A DNA stretch of 64,000 bases from contig JACRBL010000046.1 of assembly GCA_016234485.1 (NCBI GenBank), positions 104,820 through 168,819 on the forward strand, given 5' to 3'. Of this stretch, positions 38,367-46,952 are shown piece after piece. Numbering within the stretch: the stretch's first letter is position 1; each line of letters opens with the position of its first letter. The notes under the pieces are model-generated. The model saw only the letters and a list, made by a program, of their open reading frames with translations. It made no database searches and was not told the origin of the DNA. Position numbers and translations under genes: made by a program. This DNA is from Chloroflexota bacterium. GTDB lineage: Bacteria; Chloroflexota; Anaerolineae; Anaerolineales; Villigracilaceae.

Positions 38367-39569
38367 TTACTTCATATTCAACACATCACGAATGGACGGC
38401 AAAGCCCAATCAATGGTGTCCTTGTCAATCACGAGTGGCGGAGCGAAGCGAATGACGTTATCGTGCGTCTCCTTCGCCAGAATGCCCTTCTCTTGCAACG
38501 CCACGCAAAAACGACGCGCGCCGCCCGCCTCGGGTTTGAGTTCCACGCCGATGAGCAGACCGCGTCCGCGCACTTCCTTGACGTGTGGGCTGGAGATCTC
38601 GCTCAACTGCTCGAGGAAGTACGTCCCCAATTCGTTGGAGCGCTCGGCCAGTTTCTCCTCACGGATCACGCGTAACGAGGCGCGGGCGATGGCCGCCGCC
38701 AGCGGATTGCCGCCAAACGTGGAGCCATGCTCGCCAGGTTGGAAGAGTCCCAGCAGGGGCGCGTCCGCCAGGACTGCGCTGACGGGATAGAACCCGCCCG
38801 AAAGCGCCTTGCCGACAATGACCATGTCGGGACGCACGTCTTCATGCTGACTGGCAAAGAGTTTGCCCGTGCGGCCGAGGCCGGTTTGAATCTCGTCCGC
38901 GATCAGGAGGACGGTGTGCTTCTTGCACAAATCCGCCACTTGCTTCAAATAGCCCGCGGGCGGGATGATGACTCCGCCCTCGCCTTGAATCGGTTCAAGC
39001 AAGATCGCGGCGGTGTTGGACGTGATGAGGCGCTCGATGGCCTCCACGTCCCCATACGGCGCGACGAGGAAGCCCGGCGTGTAGGGGCCGAAGTCATCGC
39101 GATACAAAGGCTCGGTGGAAAACGAAATGATGGTGGTCGTCCGCCCGTGGAAGTTGCCCGCACAGACGATGATCTCGGCCTGGTGACGCGCCACGTTTTT
39201 GTAGCGATAGGCCCACTTGCGCGCCAGTTTGATGGCGGTTTCCACGGCTTCCGCGCCCGAGTTCATGGGCAGGGACATGTCGTAGCCCGTCATCTCGGAG
39301 AATTCCTTGTAGAAAAGCGGGAGTTGATCGTTGCGGAAGGCGCGCGAGGTGAGCGTGACCTTCTTCGCCTGCTCGATCATGGCGTTCAAAATTTCGGGGT
39401 GGACGTGTCCCTGATTGACGGCGGAGTAGGCGCTGAGGCAATCGAGGTACTTCTTCCCGTCCACGTCATAGACCCACACGCCCTCGGCGCGTTCGATCAC
39501 GACATCGAGGGGATGATAGTTATGCGCGCCAAATTGTTCTTCTAAAGCGATGTATTCCTGGGTATTCAT
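38367..39569 (-). CDS. rocD: Ornithine aminotransferase
   Basis: [54 protein letters not shown]. Confidence 0.93.
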   Translation of the reverse strand: MNTQEYIALEEQFGAHNYHPLDVVIERAEGVWVYDVDGKKYLDCLSAYSAVNQGHVHPEILNAMIEQAKKVTLTSRAFRNDQLPLFYKEFSEMTGYDMSLPMNSGAEAVETAIKLARKWAYRYKNVARHQAEIIVCAGNFHGRTTTIISFSTEPLYRDDFGPYTPGFLVAPYGDVEAIERLITSNTAAILLEPIQGEGGVIIPPAGYLKQVADLCKKHTVLLIADEIQTGLGRTGKLFASQHEDVRPDMVIVGKALSGGFYPVSAVLADAPLLGLFQPGEHGSTFGGNPLAAAIARASLRVIREEKLAERSNELGTYFLEQLSEISSPHVKEVRGRGLLIGVELKPEAGGARRFCVALQEKGILAKETHDNVIRFAPPLVIDKDTIDWALPSIRDVLNMK

Positions 39570-39652
39570 GAAGTCTCCAAAATTAAGATTCTTGCGGTAC
39601 GCAATACGCAGTACGGAATACGTGTTGCGTATTGCGTACTGCGTATCATGCC

Positions 39653-40579
39653 TTACGCCACTTCAAACAAACGGGCGAGAATGGCCTTCTGCGCGTGGAG
39701 GCGGTTATGCGCCTGCGGGAAGATGACCGAATGAGGGCCGTCGGCCACCTCGTCGGTCAACTCGTGGTTGCGGTGCGCGGGCAGGCAGTGCATCACGATC
39801 ACGTCCTTGTCGGCCTCGCTGACCAGCTTGGCATTAACCTGATATGGCGGGAAGACCAGTTCGCGCTTGGCGGTCTCCTCTTCCTGCCCCATCGAAGTCC
39901 ACGTGTCGGTGTAGATGACGTGCGCTTTCTTGACCGCCTCGTGCGGGTCGCTGATGAATTTGAGTTTGGAGCCTGTCTCTTTGGCGATTTTCTTCGCGAT
40001 GGTCACGGCCTCGGGGACGATGTCGTAGCCTTCGGGGTTGGCAATGGTGAAGTTCCAGCCGAGTTTGGCCGAAACGTGCATGAGCGAGACGGCCACATTG
40101 TTGCCATCGCCCACGTAACTGACGTTCAGTCCCTTCGACTTTTTGCCGAACTTTTCCACGATGGTCAACGCGTCGGCCATGCCCTGGCAGGGATGGTTGT
40201 AATCGCTCAAGCCGTTGACAACGGGGATTTCGGACCACTTCGCCAATTCCAGCACGTGGGCGTGATCGAAGACGCGCGCCATCAACGCGTGGACGTATCC
40301 CGAAAGGACACGGGCCACGTCCGCGATGGATTCACGCTTGCCGAGTCCGATCTCGCTCGGGGAGAGGTAGAGCGCGTCGCCGCCGCAGTGGCGCATGGCC
40401 ATATCAAACGAGATGCGCGTCCGCAGGCTGGGTTTCTGGAAGATCATTCCCAAAACCTTGCCTTTGAAGAGCTTCTTGTTGCCTTTTTTGAAACATTGCT
40501 TCTTGAGTTTAAGGGCGATATCGAGCAGATCTTTGATTTCTTCGCTGGAATAATCAGAGATGGCGAGAAAGTCTTTCAT
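39653..40579 (-). CDS. argF: Ornithine carbamoyltransferase
   Basis: [39 protein letters not shown]; start set at MKDFLAI. Confidence 0.95.
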   Translation of the reverse strand: MKDFLAISDYSSEEIKDLLDIALKLKKQCFKKGNKKLFKGKVLGMIFQKPSLRTRISFDMAMRHCGGDALYLSPSEIGLGKRESIADVARVLSGYVHALMARVFDHAHVLELAKWSEIPVVNGLSDYNHPCQGMADALTIVEKFGKKSKGLNVSYVGDGNNVAVSLMHVSAKLGWNFTIANPEGYDIVPEAVTIAKKIAKETGSKLKFISDPHEAVKKAHVIYTDTWTSMGQEEETAKRELVFPPYQVNAKLVSEADKDVIVMHCLPAHRNHELTDEVADGPHSVIFPQAHNRLHAQKAILARLFEVA

Positions 40580-40593
40580 AAGGTCTCCTGGGG

Positions 40594-40745
40594 ATTTTTT
40601 ACCGCTCGTGTCGTCATTGCGAGGGTGATCTTCCCGACACTTGCCCTGGCGGGCAGCGCCAGGGAGCAATCCCCTCATGGTGCGGAGATTGCTTCGTCGG
40701 GACGAACACCCTCCTCGCAATGACGGACGTACGGTAGAAAAGAAT
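40594..40745. mobile_element. MITE-like palindromic element (CGTCATTGCGAG family), copy M3, with nested hairpin
   Basis: cgtcattgcgag..gattgcttcgtcggg..ctcgcaatgacggacgtacggtagaaaagaat; left arm interrupted by acttgccctggcgggcagcgccaggga. Confidence 0.75.
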
Positions 40746-40928
40746 TTCTTCAAAAGTATATCACGCAGGCAAGTCCGCCCATAGTGACGAAATCCCCCCG
40801 CCAGAGTGACAATCCTAACGGGGGGAGAAGGCTCCTGTTTCGTCAGCAGTTGAACTGCTCGCGAACGTTGAATTCGGGGAGAAGGCTCGGGTCGGCGCGC
40901 ACGGCCAAGCGGTGGAGGGATGCGAGGG

Positions 40929-41732
40929 CTATTCGATGACGACGTTCGTGAGGTCGTCTTCGGGCGCGGGGTATTTCATGTCCAGTTTTTTGAGCGTGTC
41001 CACCAACACGGTGGAAATGACGAGATCGCGGTACCACTTGCGATTGGCGGGGACGATGTACCACGGGGCGTGTTCGGTACTGGTCTTGCTGAGAGCGTCT
41101 TCGTAGGCCTTCATATAATCAGGCCAGAGTTTGCGCTCCTCGAGGTCGCCGAGGCGGAATTTCCAGTGTTTGGCGGGGTCGTCGAGACGGGCTTGCAGGC
41201 GCTCCTTTTGCTCGTCGCGGTCAATGTGCAGGTAAAACTTGAGGATGGTTGTGCCGGTCTCGGCGAGGTGACGTTCGAAGGCGTTGATCTGCTCGTAGCG
41301 CTGTTTCCACGTTGCGCGCGGGACGATGTTGTGGACGCGCACGACGAGGACGTCTTCGTAGTGACTGCGGTTGAAGATGACGATCTCGCCCTTGCCTGGC
41401 ACAACCTTGTGGACGCGCCAGAGGTAATCGTGAGCGAGTTCCTCCTCGGTGGGGACTTTGAACGCGGCCACGCGCACGCCCTGCGGATTGACGCCATCGA
41501 AGACGCGGCGGATGACCCCGTCTTTGCCGCCCGTATCCATGGCCTGGAGGACGATCAGAATTTTGTGTTTGCCTTCGGCGAAGAGCAGTTCCTGCAACTC
41601 CTCCAATTTGGCGTTGAGTTTTTCCACTTCGAGCAAGCCCTTCTCTTTGCCGCCCTTGAAATCGCCGGTGTCGTTTGGGTCTATTTTGGAGAGGTTTATT
41701 TTCGAGCCTGGTTTGACGAGGTATTGTTTCAT
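40929..41732 (-). CDS. ppk2: Polyphosphate kinase 2 family protein
   Basis: LQAMDTGGKDGVIRRVFDGVNPQG; FNRSHYEDVLVVRVH. Confidence 0.93.
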   Translation of the reverse strand: MKQYLVKPGSKINLSKIDPNDTGDFKGGKEKGLLEVEKLNAKLEELQELLFAEGKHKILIVLQAMDTGGKDGVIRRVFDGVNPQGVRVAAFKVPTEEELAHDYLWRVHKVVPGKGEIVIFNRSHYEDVLVVRVHNIVPRATWKQRYEQINAFERHLAETGTTILKFYLHIDRDEQKERLQARLDDPAKHWKFRLGDLEERKLWPDYMKAYEDALSKTSTEHAPWYIVPANRKWYRDLVISTVLVDTLKKLDMKYPAPEDDLTNVVIE

Positions 41733-41762
41733 GGGTTAATCCTGTTTTCGCTTGCACGTTAT

Positions 41763-41844
41763 CGTCATTGCGAGCCCGCAGGGCGAAGCAATCTCGTCGA
41801 TCAGCGATGGGATTGCTTCGTCGCTAGCGCTCCTCACAATGACA
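41763..41844. repeat. Palindromic repeat (CGTCATTGCGAG family), copy M4
   Basis: cgtcattgcgag..gaagcaatctcg..gggattgcttcgtcg..cacaatgaca. Confidence 0.75.
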
Positions 41845-41859
41845 GAAGAAAAAAAGTTT

Positions 41860-42513
41860 TTAGGTGCGCGAGTAATTCTTCACATATTCAGGCGTGGGAA
41901 TTTCTGCGGGCAAGACCTCATCGCGGACGGGGGCGAGGGGCATCTCGCGGATGGGAAGGACGCCCGCCCAGATGGGAAGCGCGTAATCCTCCTCATCGTC
42001 TCCAGGAGGGCCGAGGCGGACTTTGGCGGAGGCCTCGTCAATCTGGATGGAGACCACGCTGGTGGCGTTCATCTCTTTCGGCGTGGGGAGACGCGCCTCC
42101 TGCCAGCGGCCTGGGATGAGGTGATCCACAACGGCTTCCAGCGCGGACATCTTCTCGGCCTCGTCGGTGACGAGTCGGCCCGTCCCGAAGAGGACGACCG
42201 AACGGTAGTTGACCGAGGAATGGAAGACCGAGCGCGCCAGTACCAACCCGTCCACGATGGTGGCTTCCACACAGACGGGATTGCCCGCTTCGATGTGCTT
42301 GAGCAGGCGGCTGGCCTTCGCGCCGTGCAGGATAATGGTATCGTTCACGCGCGCAAAGTTGATCGGGATGACAAAGGGCTGTCCACCCTCGGCAAAGCCA
42401 ACGTGACAGATGAGCGCCTCGTCGAGGATCTGGTAAATGGTCTCGCGGTCGTAATGTCCGCGCTTGGGGAGGCGGTTGACGCGGGTTTTGGGGGAGGGTT
42501 GAAAGTTTGTCAT
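41860..42513 (-). CDS. Pyridoxamine 5'-phosphate oxidase-like FMN-binding protein
   Basis: KRGHYDRETIYQILDEALICHVGF..QPFVIPINFAR; HGAKASRLLKHIEAGNPVCVEAT. Confidence 0.85.
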   Translation of the reverse strand: MTNFQPSPKTRVNRLPKRGHYDRETIYQILDEALICHVGFAEGGQPFVIPINFARVNDTIILHGAKASRLLKHIEAGNPVCVEATIVDGLVLARSVFHSSVNYRSVVLFGTGRLVTDEAEKMSALEAVVDHLIPGRWQEARLPTPKEMNATSVVSIQIDEASAKVRLGPPGDDEEDYALPIWAGVLPIREMPLAPVRDEVLPAEIPTPEYVKNYSRT

Positions 42514-42567
42514 AAAGGTTCCTCTTGCCATGAGTTACCCCACTCTCGATGGTTTTAATGAACTGGA

Positions 42568-42966
42568 TTATCCCTGCCAATCTTCGATATTCAGTTCTGG
42601 CACGCGCTTGAATTCCTCGGTATTATGCGTTACGAGGATGGCATTATTTGCCAAAGCAATAGAAGCGATCAACAAGTCATTTGGCCCAATCAGTTTTCCC
42701 TGCTTTTCAAGATGCGTCCGCAACCTGCCATAAATTTCTGCTGCCGCATCGTCGAAAGGCAGGCTTTCAAAAACGGCAGAAAATGTCCGCACCAAGGCCA
42801 AGTTTTTGTCGCGTCCGCTTTTATATGCGCCATGATAAAGTTCAGCCTTGACCACCGAACACATATGAATATCACGCGGATGAATGGATGCAAGTTTGCG
42901 CGCGGCGGATGAACTGCGGTCGTTCATAAGTTCGATACAAATATTAGCATCCAATAAATAGGTCAT
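42568..42966 (-). CDS. vapC: PIN-domain toxin (VapC-like)
   Basis: MTYLLDANICIELMNDR; GPNDLLIASIALANNAILVTHNTEEF. Confidence 0.92.
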   Translation of the reverse strand: MTYLLDANICIELMNDRSSSAARKLASIHPRDIHMCSVVKAELYHGAYKSGRDKNLALVRTFSAVFESLPFDDAAAEIYGRLRTHLEKQGKLIGPNDLLIASIALANNAILVTHNTEEFKRVPELNIEDWQG

Positions 42967-43202
42967 TTGAACTCGCTCCGCGTCTCATACGTCCCTTGCG
43001 GCTCACGGACCAGCGGAGCGCCCTCCCAGCAGCCCACCACGTCCGTAAAAAAGTTGACAGGCCATTCCAATAAAGGTTGTGGCTCTTCCACAGGATGTAC
43101 TACAAGCACAATCTCCAATTCGGAATCCGTAAAGCCGATTGGAGTTTCAATTTTCAAAATGCCGTCTTTTCCGACTCGTGTATGTAAGGTAACGCTTTGC
43201 AT
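42963..43202 (-). CDS. VapB-like antitoxin
   Basis: Small ORF overlapping the vapC start; MQSVTLHTRVGKDGILKIETP. Confidence 0.75.
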   Translation of the reverse strand: MQSVTLHTRVGKDGILKIETPIGFTDSELEIVLVVHPVEEPQPLLEWPVNFFTDVVGCWEGAPLVREPQGTYETRSEFK

Positions 43203-43254
43203 TTGACACCTCATTTCTAAATTCTACCCCATTTCATTCCAGCGCCATATTCTT

Positions 43255-43281
43255 GTAACGCAATTTGGCAAATTGCGTTAC
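43255..43281. repeat. Perfect 27-bp palindrome
   Basis: GTAACGCAATTTG-G-CAAATTGCGTTAC. Confidence 0.9.
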
Positions 43282-43282
43282 C

Positions 43283-44188
43283 TCACCCGGCCATCCTCAT
43301 CTTCTTCCAATACCTCTGCAGGCCATCGGCGCTCATACCGAGGGGATTGGCGAGTTCGTAGGCGCGGATCACGTCGGCGCTGAGGTTTTGCTGGCGGGCT
43401 TCGTTTTCCATCCAGGCGGTGAAGGAGGCGCGCAGTTCGTCCACGGGCGGGTCGGAGGGCAGGGTGACTTCGAGCCAGCGCTCGGCGGCATCGAGACCTT
43501 TTTCCACTTCGCGCAACTGCCATTCGGGATCGTCGAAGAGGCCGAAGTGCGTGGGGGCGATGCGGGCGAACTTTTGCTCGCGCAGACGTTGGAGCGTGGC
43601 GCGCCATTTTTCGATGTGCAATTCGGGCGGAGGCATGGGGACGCGCAGGTAGGGATAGCCGGGGATGCGTACCCCGCCCACATCGCCGCTGAAGCAGACG
43701 TTTTCGAAGAGGTAGGCGTGGTGATGCTCGGCGTGTCCAGGCGTGGACAGGGCCAGGAAGCGCAGGTTGCCGATCTGAATCTCCTCGCCGTCGTTGACAA
43801 TGTGGAGTTTGTCCTGCTCCACGTGCAGGAACTCGCCCCAGAGTGAATCCATTTTGTCGCCATAGATGCGCGCCGCGGAGGCGATCAATTTTTCGGGGTT
43901 GATCAGATGCGGCGCGCCGACGGGATGCACGTAGACCTGCGCGCCGTAGCGCGAGAGCCGCCCTGCCGCGCCGGCGTGGTCGAGGTGGATGTGCGTAAGC
44001 AGGACGTGAGTCACGTCCGCGAGGGAAAGGCCGGATGCGAGCAGGCCCGCCTCCAGTCCCGCGAGACACGAGCCAGGTCCGCTTTCGACAAGGACGACCG
44101 CGTCGCGGTCCCGAATTAAATAGGAGGCGATGGCGTGAGTTTTGTTCTGAAAATTTAAGTCAATTGTGGCGATTGAATTCTTTGCCAT
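43283..44188 (-). CDS. MBL-fold metallohydrolase
   Basis: THIHLDHAG motif; STPGHAEHHHAYL. Confidence 0.92.
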   Translation of the reverse strand: MAKNSIATIDLNFQNKTHAIASYLIRDRDAVVLVESGPGSCLAGLEAGLLASGLSLADVTHVLLTHIHLDHAGAAGRLSRYGAQVYVHPVGAPHLINPEKLIASAARIYGDKMDSLWGEFLHVEQDKLHIVNDGEEIQIGNLRFLALSTPGHAEHHHAYLFENVCFSGDVGGVRIPGYPYLRVPMPPPELHIEKWRATLQRLREQKFARIAPTHFGLFDDPEWQLREVEKGLDAAERWLEVTLPSDPPVDELRASFTAWMENEARQQNLSADVIRAYELANPLGMSADGLQRYWKKMRMAG

Positions 44189-45465
44189 GAGATGGCTCCT
44201 CGAGCAGGCGCAAAGGCCGAGAGGGTTTGGGTGAGATCGTCGCCGCAACGGACGCGGCAGATGGGAATGCCGCGCGAGAGCAGAGACTTTTGGAGGGCGT
44301 CGGCGCCGGGCGGGCCGCCAAAGGTTTCGGGGTCGAGCAACAACACAATGGGATGCAGGCCGCGGCGTTGCAAGTCTTCGGTGGCGGTGAGCAATTCGGG
44401 GCGGACGTTGGCCGTGACGAGAATGGCCGTGCTTCCCGCGCTGAGTTGCGGCGCCTGCATGGTGACCGACTCGGCCAGCGAGAGGCGGCCATCGTCTTCG
44501 AGATAGGCCAGGGTTTCGAGCGTCTTGGCTTCCTGACGGTCGCTGCGCTCGGCGGAGATGAAGGTGGGGATGTGACCCGCGGCCACCAACCCGACGGCGC
44601 GTTTTTGATTGATGAAATAATGCGAGAGCGTGGCCGCCGCGCTAACGGCATATTCGAGCGTGGACGGCGGAAGCACGAAGCGCGGCACGCGGCGATATAA
44701 AAGTTGCGAGGCTTCGAGCGCGGGCGGCGTGTAGGGCTGGTTGTAATGCGCGCCGTCCTGCACGTCGAGAAAAATCCACACTTCGGCTTGCGGGTCTTGC
44801 TCGAACTCTTTCACCATCACCTTGCCGCGGCGGGCGGTGGTGGGCCAGTGGATACTTTTGAGCGGATCGCCTGGAGAATATTCGCGCACGCTGGAGGCGT
44901 GTGGCGTCACGTCCGCCGACTTTTTGCGGATGGCCTGCCCGCCTGGCAAAATGCCCGGGGCGGCAGGGAACGAGGCGATCTCGTAGATGACGGGCAGGAT
45001 GACCACCGTCTCTTCGGAGGGAAAGCGGCGGCTGGCGCGGAACAGGCCAAACGGGTCGTAGCCAGTGACGAGGGTGGGGCCGAGCGTGTAGCGTCCGCGG
45101 TGCGTGAGGTAGGTACGCGCCAGGTAGGTGACCGAACGCGTCCCGCCGATGCGCGTGAGCATGCGCGAGCCGCTGGCGGCGGGCAATCGCGATTCGTTGA
45201 TCACTTCGATGTTCGGCGCAAGGAAGGGGCTGGCGTTGCGGATCTCGAAATGTTCCTCGAACACGTCACCCGCGCTGGCCTTTTGCAAACGGGCATGACG
45301 ATGCACGCGGATGCCCGCCAGCGCAAGACGCGTCCACAGGAACGCGACCAGCAGGACGAGAATGCTCAGGTAAAGCAGGCGCGGGTAGATCGCCTCGTCG
45401 GTGATGAGGACGCCGACGACGCCGACCAGGAAGAGGAGCAGGACAAGGACTCGCCCAGCCCTCAT
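44155..45465 (-). CDS. DUF58-domain protein
   Basis: REYSPGDPLKSIHWPTTARRGKVMVKEFEQDPQAEVWIFLDVQ. Confidence 0.9.
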   Translation of the reverse strand: MRAGRVLVLLLFLVGVVGVLITDEAIYPRLLYLSILVLLVAFLWTRLALAGIRVHRHARLQKASAGDVFEEHFEIRNASPFLAPNIEVINESRLPAASGSRMLTRIGGTRSVTYLARTYLTHRGRYTLGPTLVTGYDPFGLFRASRRFPSEETVVILPVIYEIASFPAAPGILPGGQAIRKKSADVTPHASSVREYSPGDPLKSIHWPTTARRGKVMVKEFEQDPQAEVWIFLDVQDGAHYNQPYTPPALEASQLLYRRVPRFVLPPSTLEYAVSAAATLSHYFINQKRAVGLVAAGHIPTFISAERSDRQEAKTLETLAYLEDDGRLSLAESVTMQAPQLSAGSTAILVTANVRPELLTATEDLQRRGLHPIVLLLDPETFGGPPGADALQKSLLSRGIPICRVRCGDDLTQTLSAFAPARGAISWQRIQSPQLT

Positions 45466-46445
45466 TTCGCTTCCTTCTTACCATTCGGGCGGACTCCGTC
45501 CGAGAAGTCACCGCCGGGCGAGGGGAGGGCGCGCACGATCTCCTCGACGATGCGATCCGCCCCCAAGTCACGGAGACGCGCCGCCGGGCTGACAATGATG
45601 CGATGTCCCAACACGGAGACGGCCATCGCTTTGACGTCGTCGGGTAGCACGTGGTCACGGCCTTGCAAGGCGGCACGCGCCTGCGCGGAGCGGAAGAGGC
45701 CCAGCGAGCCGCGCGGGCTTGCGCCGAGATACGCGTCCTCCGTCTCGCGGGTGCGACGCGTGATGTCCACGATGTAGCGTTTCACCTGCGGCGAGACGTA
45801 CGTCTTGCGGACAGCCGCGGCGGCTTCGAGAATCTCTTTCGTCTTGACCACAGCTTTCAAGGTTTCGAGCGGATGCACAAGTTGTTGCTCTTCGAGAATG
45901 CGGACTTCATCTTGAATGTTCGGATACCCCAAACGGACGCGCAGGAGGAAGCGGTCGAGTTGGGCTTCGGGGAGCGGGAAGGTGCCTTCGTATTCGATCG
46001 GGTTTTGGGTGGCGAGCACCATGAAGGGGCGTTCGAGCGGATGCGTCACGCCGTCCACCGTCACCTGGCGTTCTTCCATCGCTTCGAGCAGGGCGGCCTG
46101 CGTCTTGGGCGTGGCACGGTTGATCTCGTCGGCCAGCACGATCTGTCCCATGATGGGGCCGGGACGGAATTCGAACTGCTTCTTCGATTGGTTATAAATG
46201 GAGACGCCCGTCACGTCGCTGGGAAGCATATCGGGCGTGAACTGGATGCGGCTGAAGACGCAATCGAGCGAGCGCGCCAGACTGCGGGCCATGACTGTTT
46301 TGCCCACGCCTGGCACGTCTTCGATCAGCACGTGTCCCTGACAGAGCAGGCCGATCACGATCAATTCCACGGTGGAGCGCTTGCCCACCATCACCTTTTC
46401 GAGATTACCGATCACCACTTCGCCGAACGCTTTGATGTCCTTCAT
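45462..46445 (-). CDS. MoxR-family AAA ATPase
   Basis: GHVLIEDVPGVGKTVMARSLA; LADEINRATPKTQAALLEAMEE. Confidence 0.95.
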   Translation of the reverse strand: MKDIKAFGEVVIGNLEKVMVGKRSTVELIVIGLLCQGHVLIEDVPGVGKTVMARSLARSLDCVFSRIQFTPDMLPSDVTGVSIYNQSKKQFEFRPGPIMGQIVLADEINRATPKTQAALLEAMEERQVTVDGVTHPLERPFMVLATQNPIEYEGTFPLPEAQLDRFLLRVRLGYPNIQDEVRILEEQQLVHPLETLKAVVKTKEILEAAAAVRKTYVSPQVKRYIVDITRRTRETEDAYLGASPRGSLGLFRSAQARAALQGRDHVLPDDVKAMAVSVLGHRIIVSPAARLRDLGADRIVEEIVRALPSPGGDFSDGVRPNGKKEAK

Positions 46446-46555
46446 GTGATTTCCTTTACGTGGGGCGGGATGGTATCCCGCCTACTTGAGATGGGTAAAT
46501 TCTACGTGGGTTTGGCGGGTTCGGCAAGGAGAGGGAAGCCCCTCTGGAGGATGGT

Positions 46556-46730
46556 TTGTGAAATTCTTTTGAACCGCCAAGCCCGCCAATCCTTTTTTGA
46601 ACCGCTAAGCCCACGAAGATCGCTAAGAAAACCTTTATTACTTCTTGATGAATTATCTTTTTTGAACCGCGAAGGTTGCCAAGAAAGGCATTAAATCTTT
46701 GCGCTCTTAGCGGTCTTCGCGGTAAATTAT
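46556..46730. repeat. Degenerate GAACCGC(C/T/G)AAG-type repeats
   Basis: gaaccgccaagcccgccaa, gaaccgctaagcccacgaag, gaaccgcgaaggttgccaag, then inverted cttagcggtcttcgcggt. Confidence 0.55.
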
Positions 46731-46775
46731 CCGATTTTGATTGAAGGAAAAAGGTTGCGGTATAATCCGAGCCAC

Positions 46776-46848
46776 GCCCCAGTAGCTCAATGGATAGAGC
46801 GCCTGACTTCGGATCAGTAGGTTGTGGGTTCGACTCCTGCCTGGGGCG
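46776..46848 (+). tRNA. tRNA-Arg (anticodon TCG)
   Basis: gccccag..ctggggc acceptor stem, cctgacttcggatcagt anticodon arm, ggttcgact T-loop. Confidence 0.93.
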
Positions 46849-46952
46849 CCTTGCTTTTAACCAGTAATCAGTGATCGGTAATCAGTGGGCAGTGTTTAAT
46901 AGTTGGCGGTATACTTGGGGAAATTGAGCGGGGTTATCCCGCCAAAACAGCC

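Noticed and set aside
40580-40753. N-terminal extension of the argF ORF
   Set aside because: The extension translates the M3 palindromic element; the canonical OTCase start is MKDFLAI at 40579
40920-42119. 399-aa + ORF antisense to ppk2 and running through a repeat
   Set aside because: Mirrors the ppk2 coding region, then reads through a palindromic repeat
45651-46694. 347-aa + ORF antisense to MoxR
   Set aside because: Antisense artefact opposite an intact AAA ATPase
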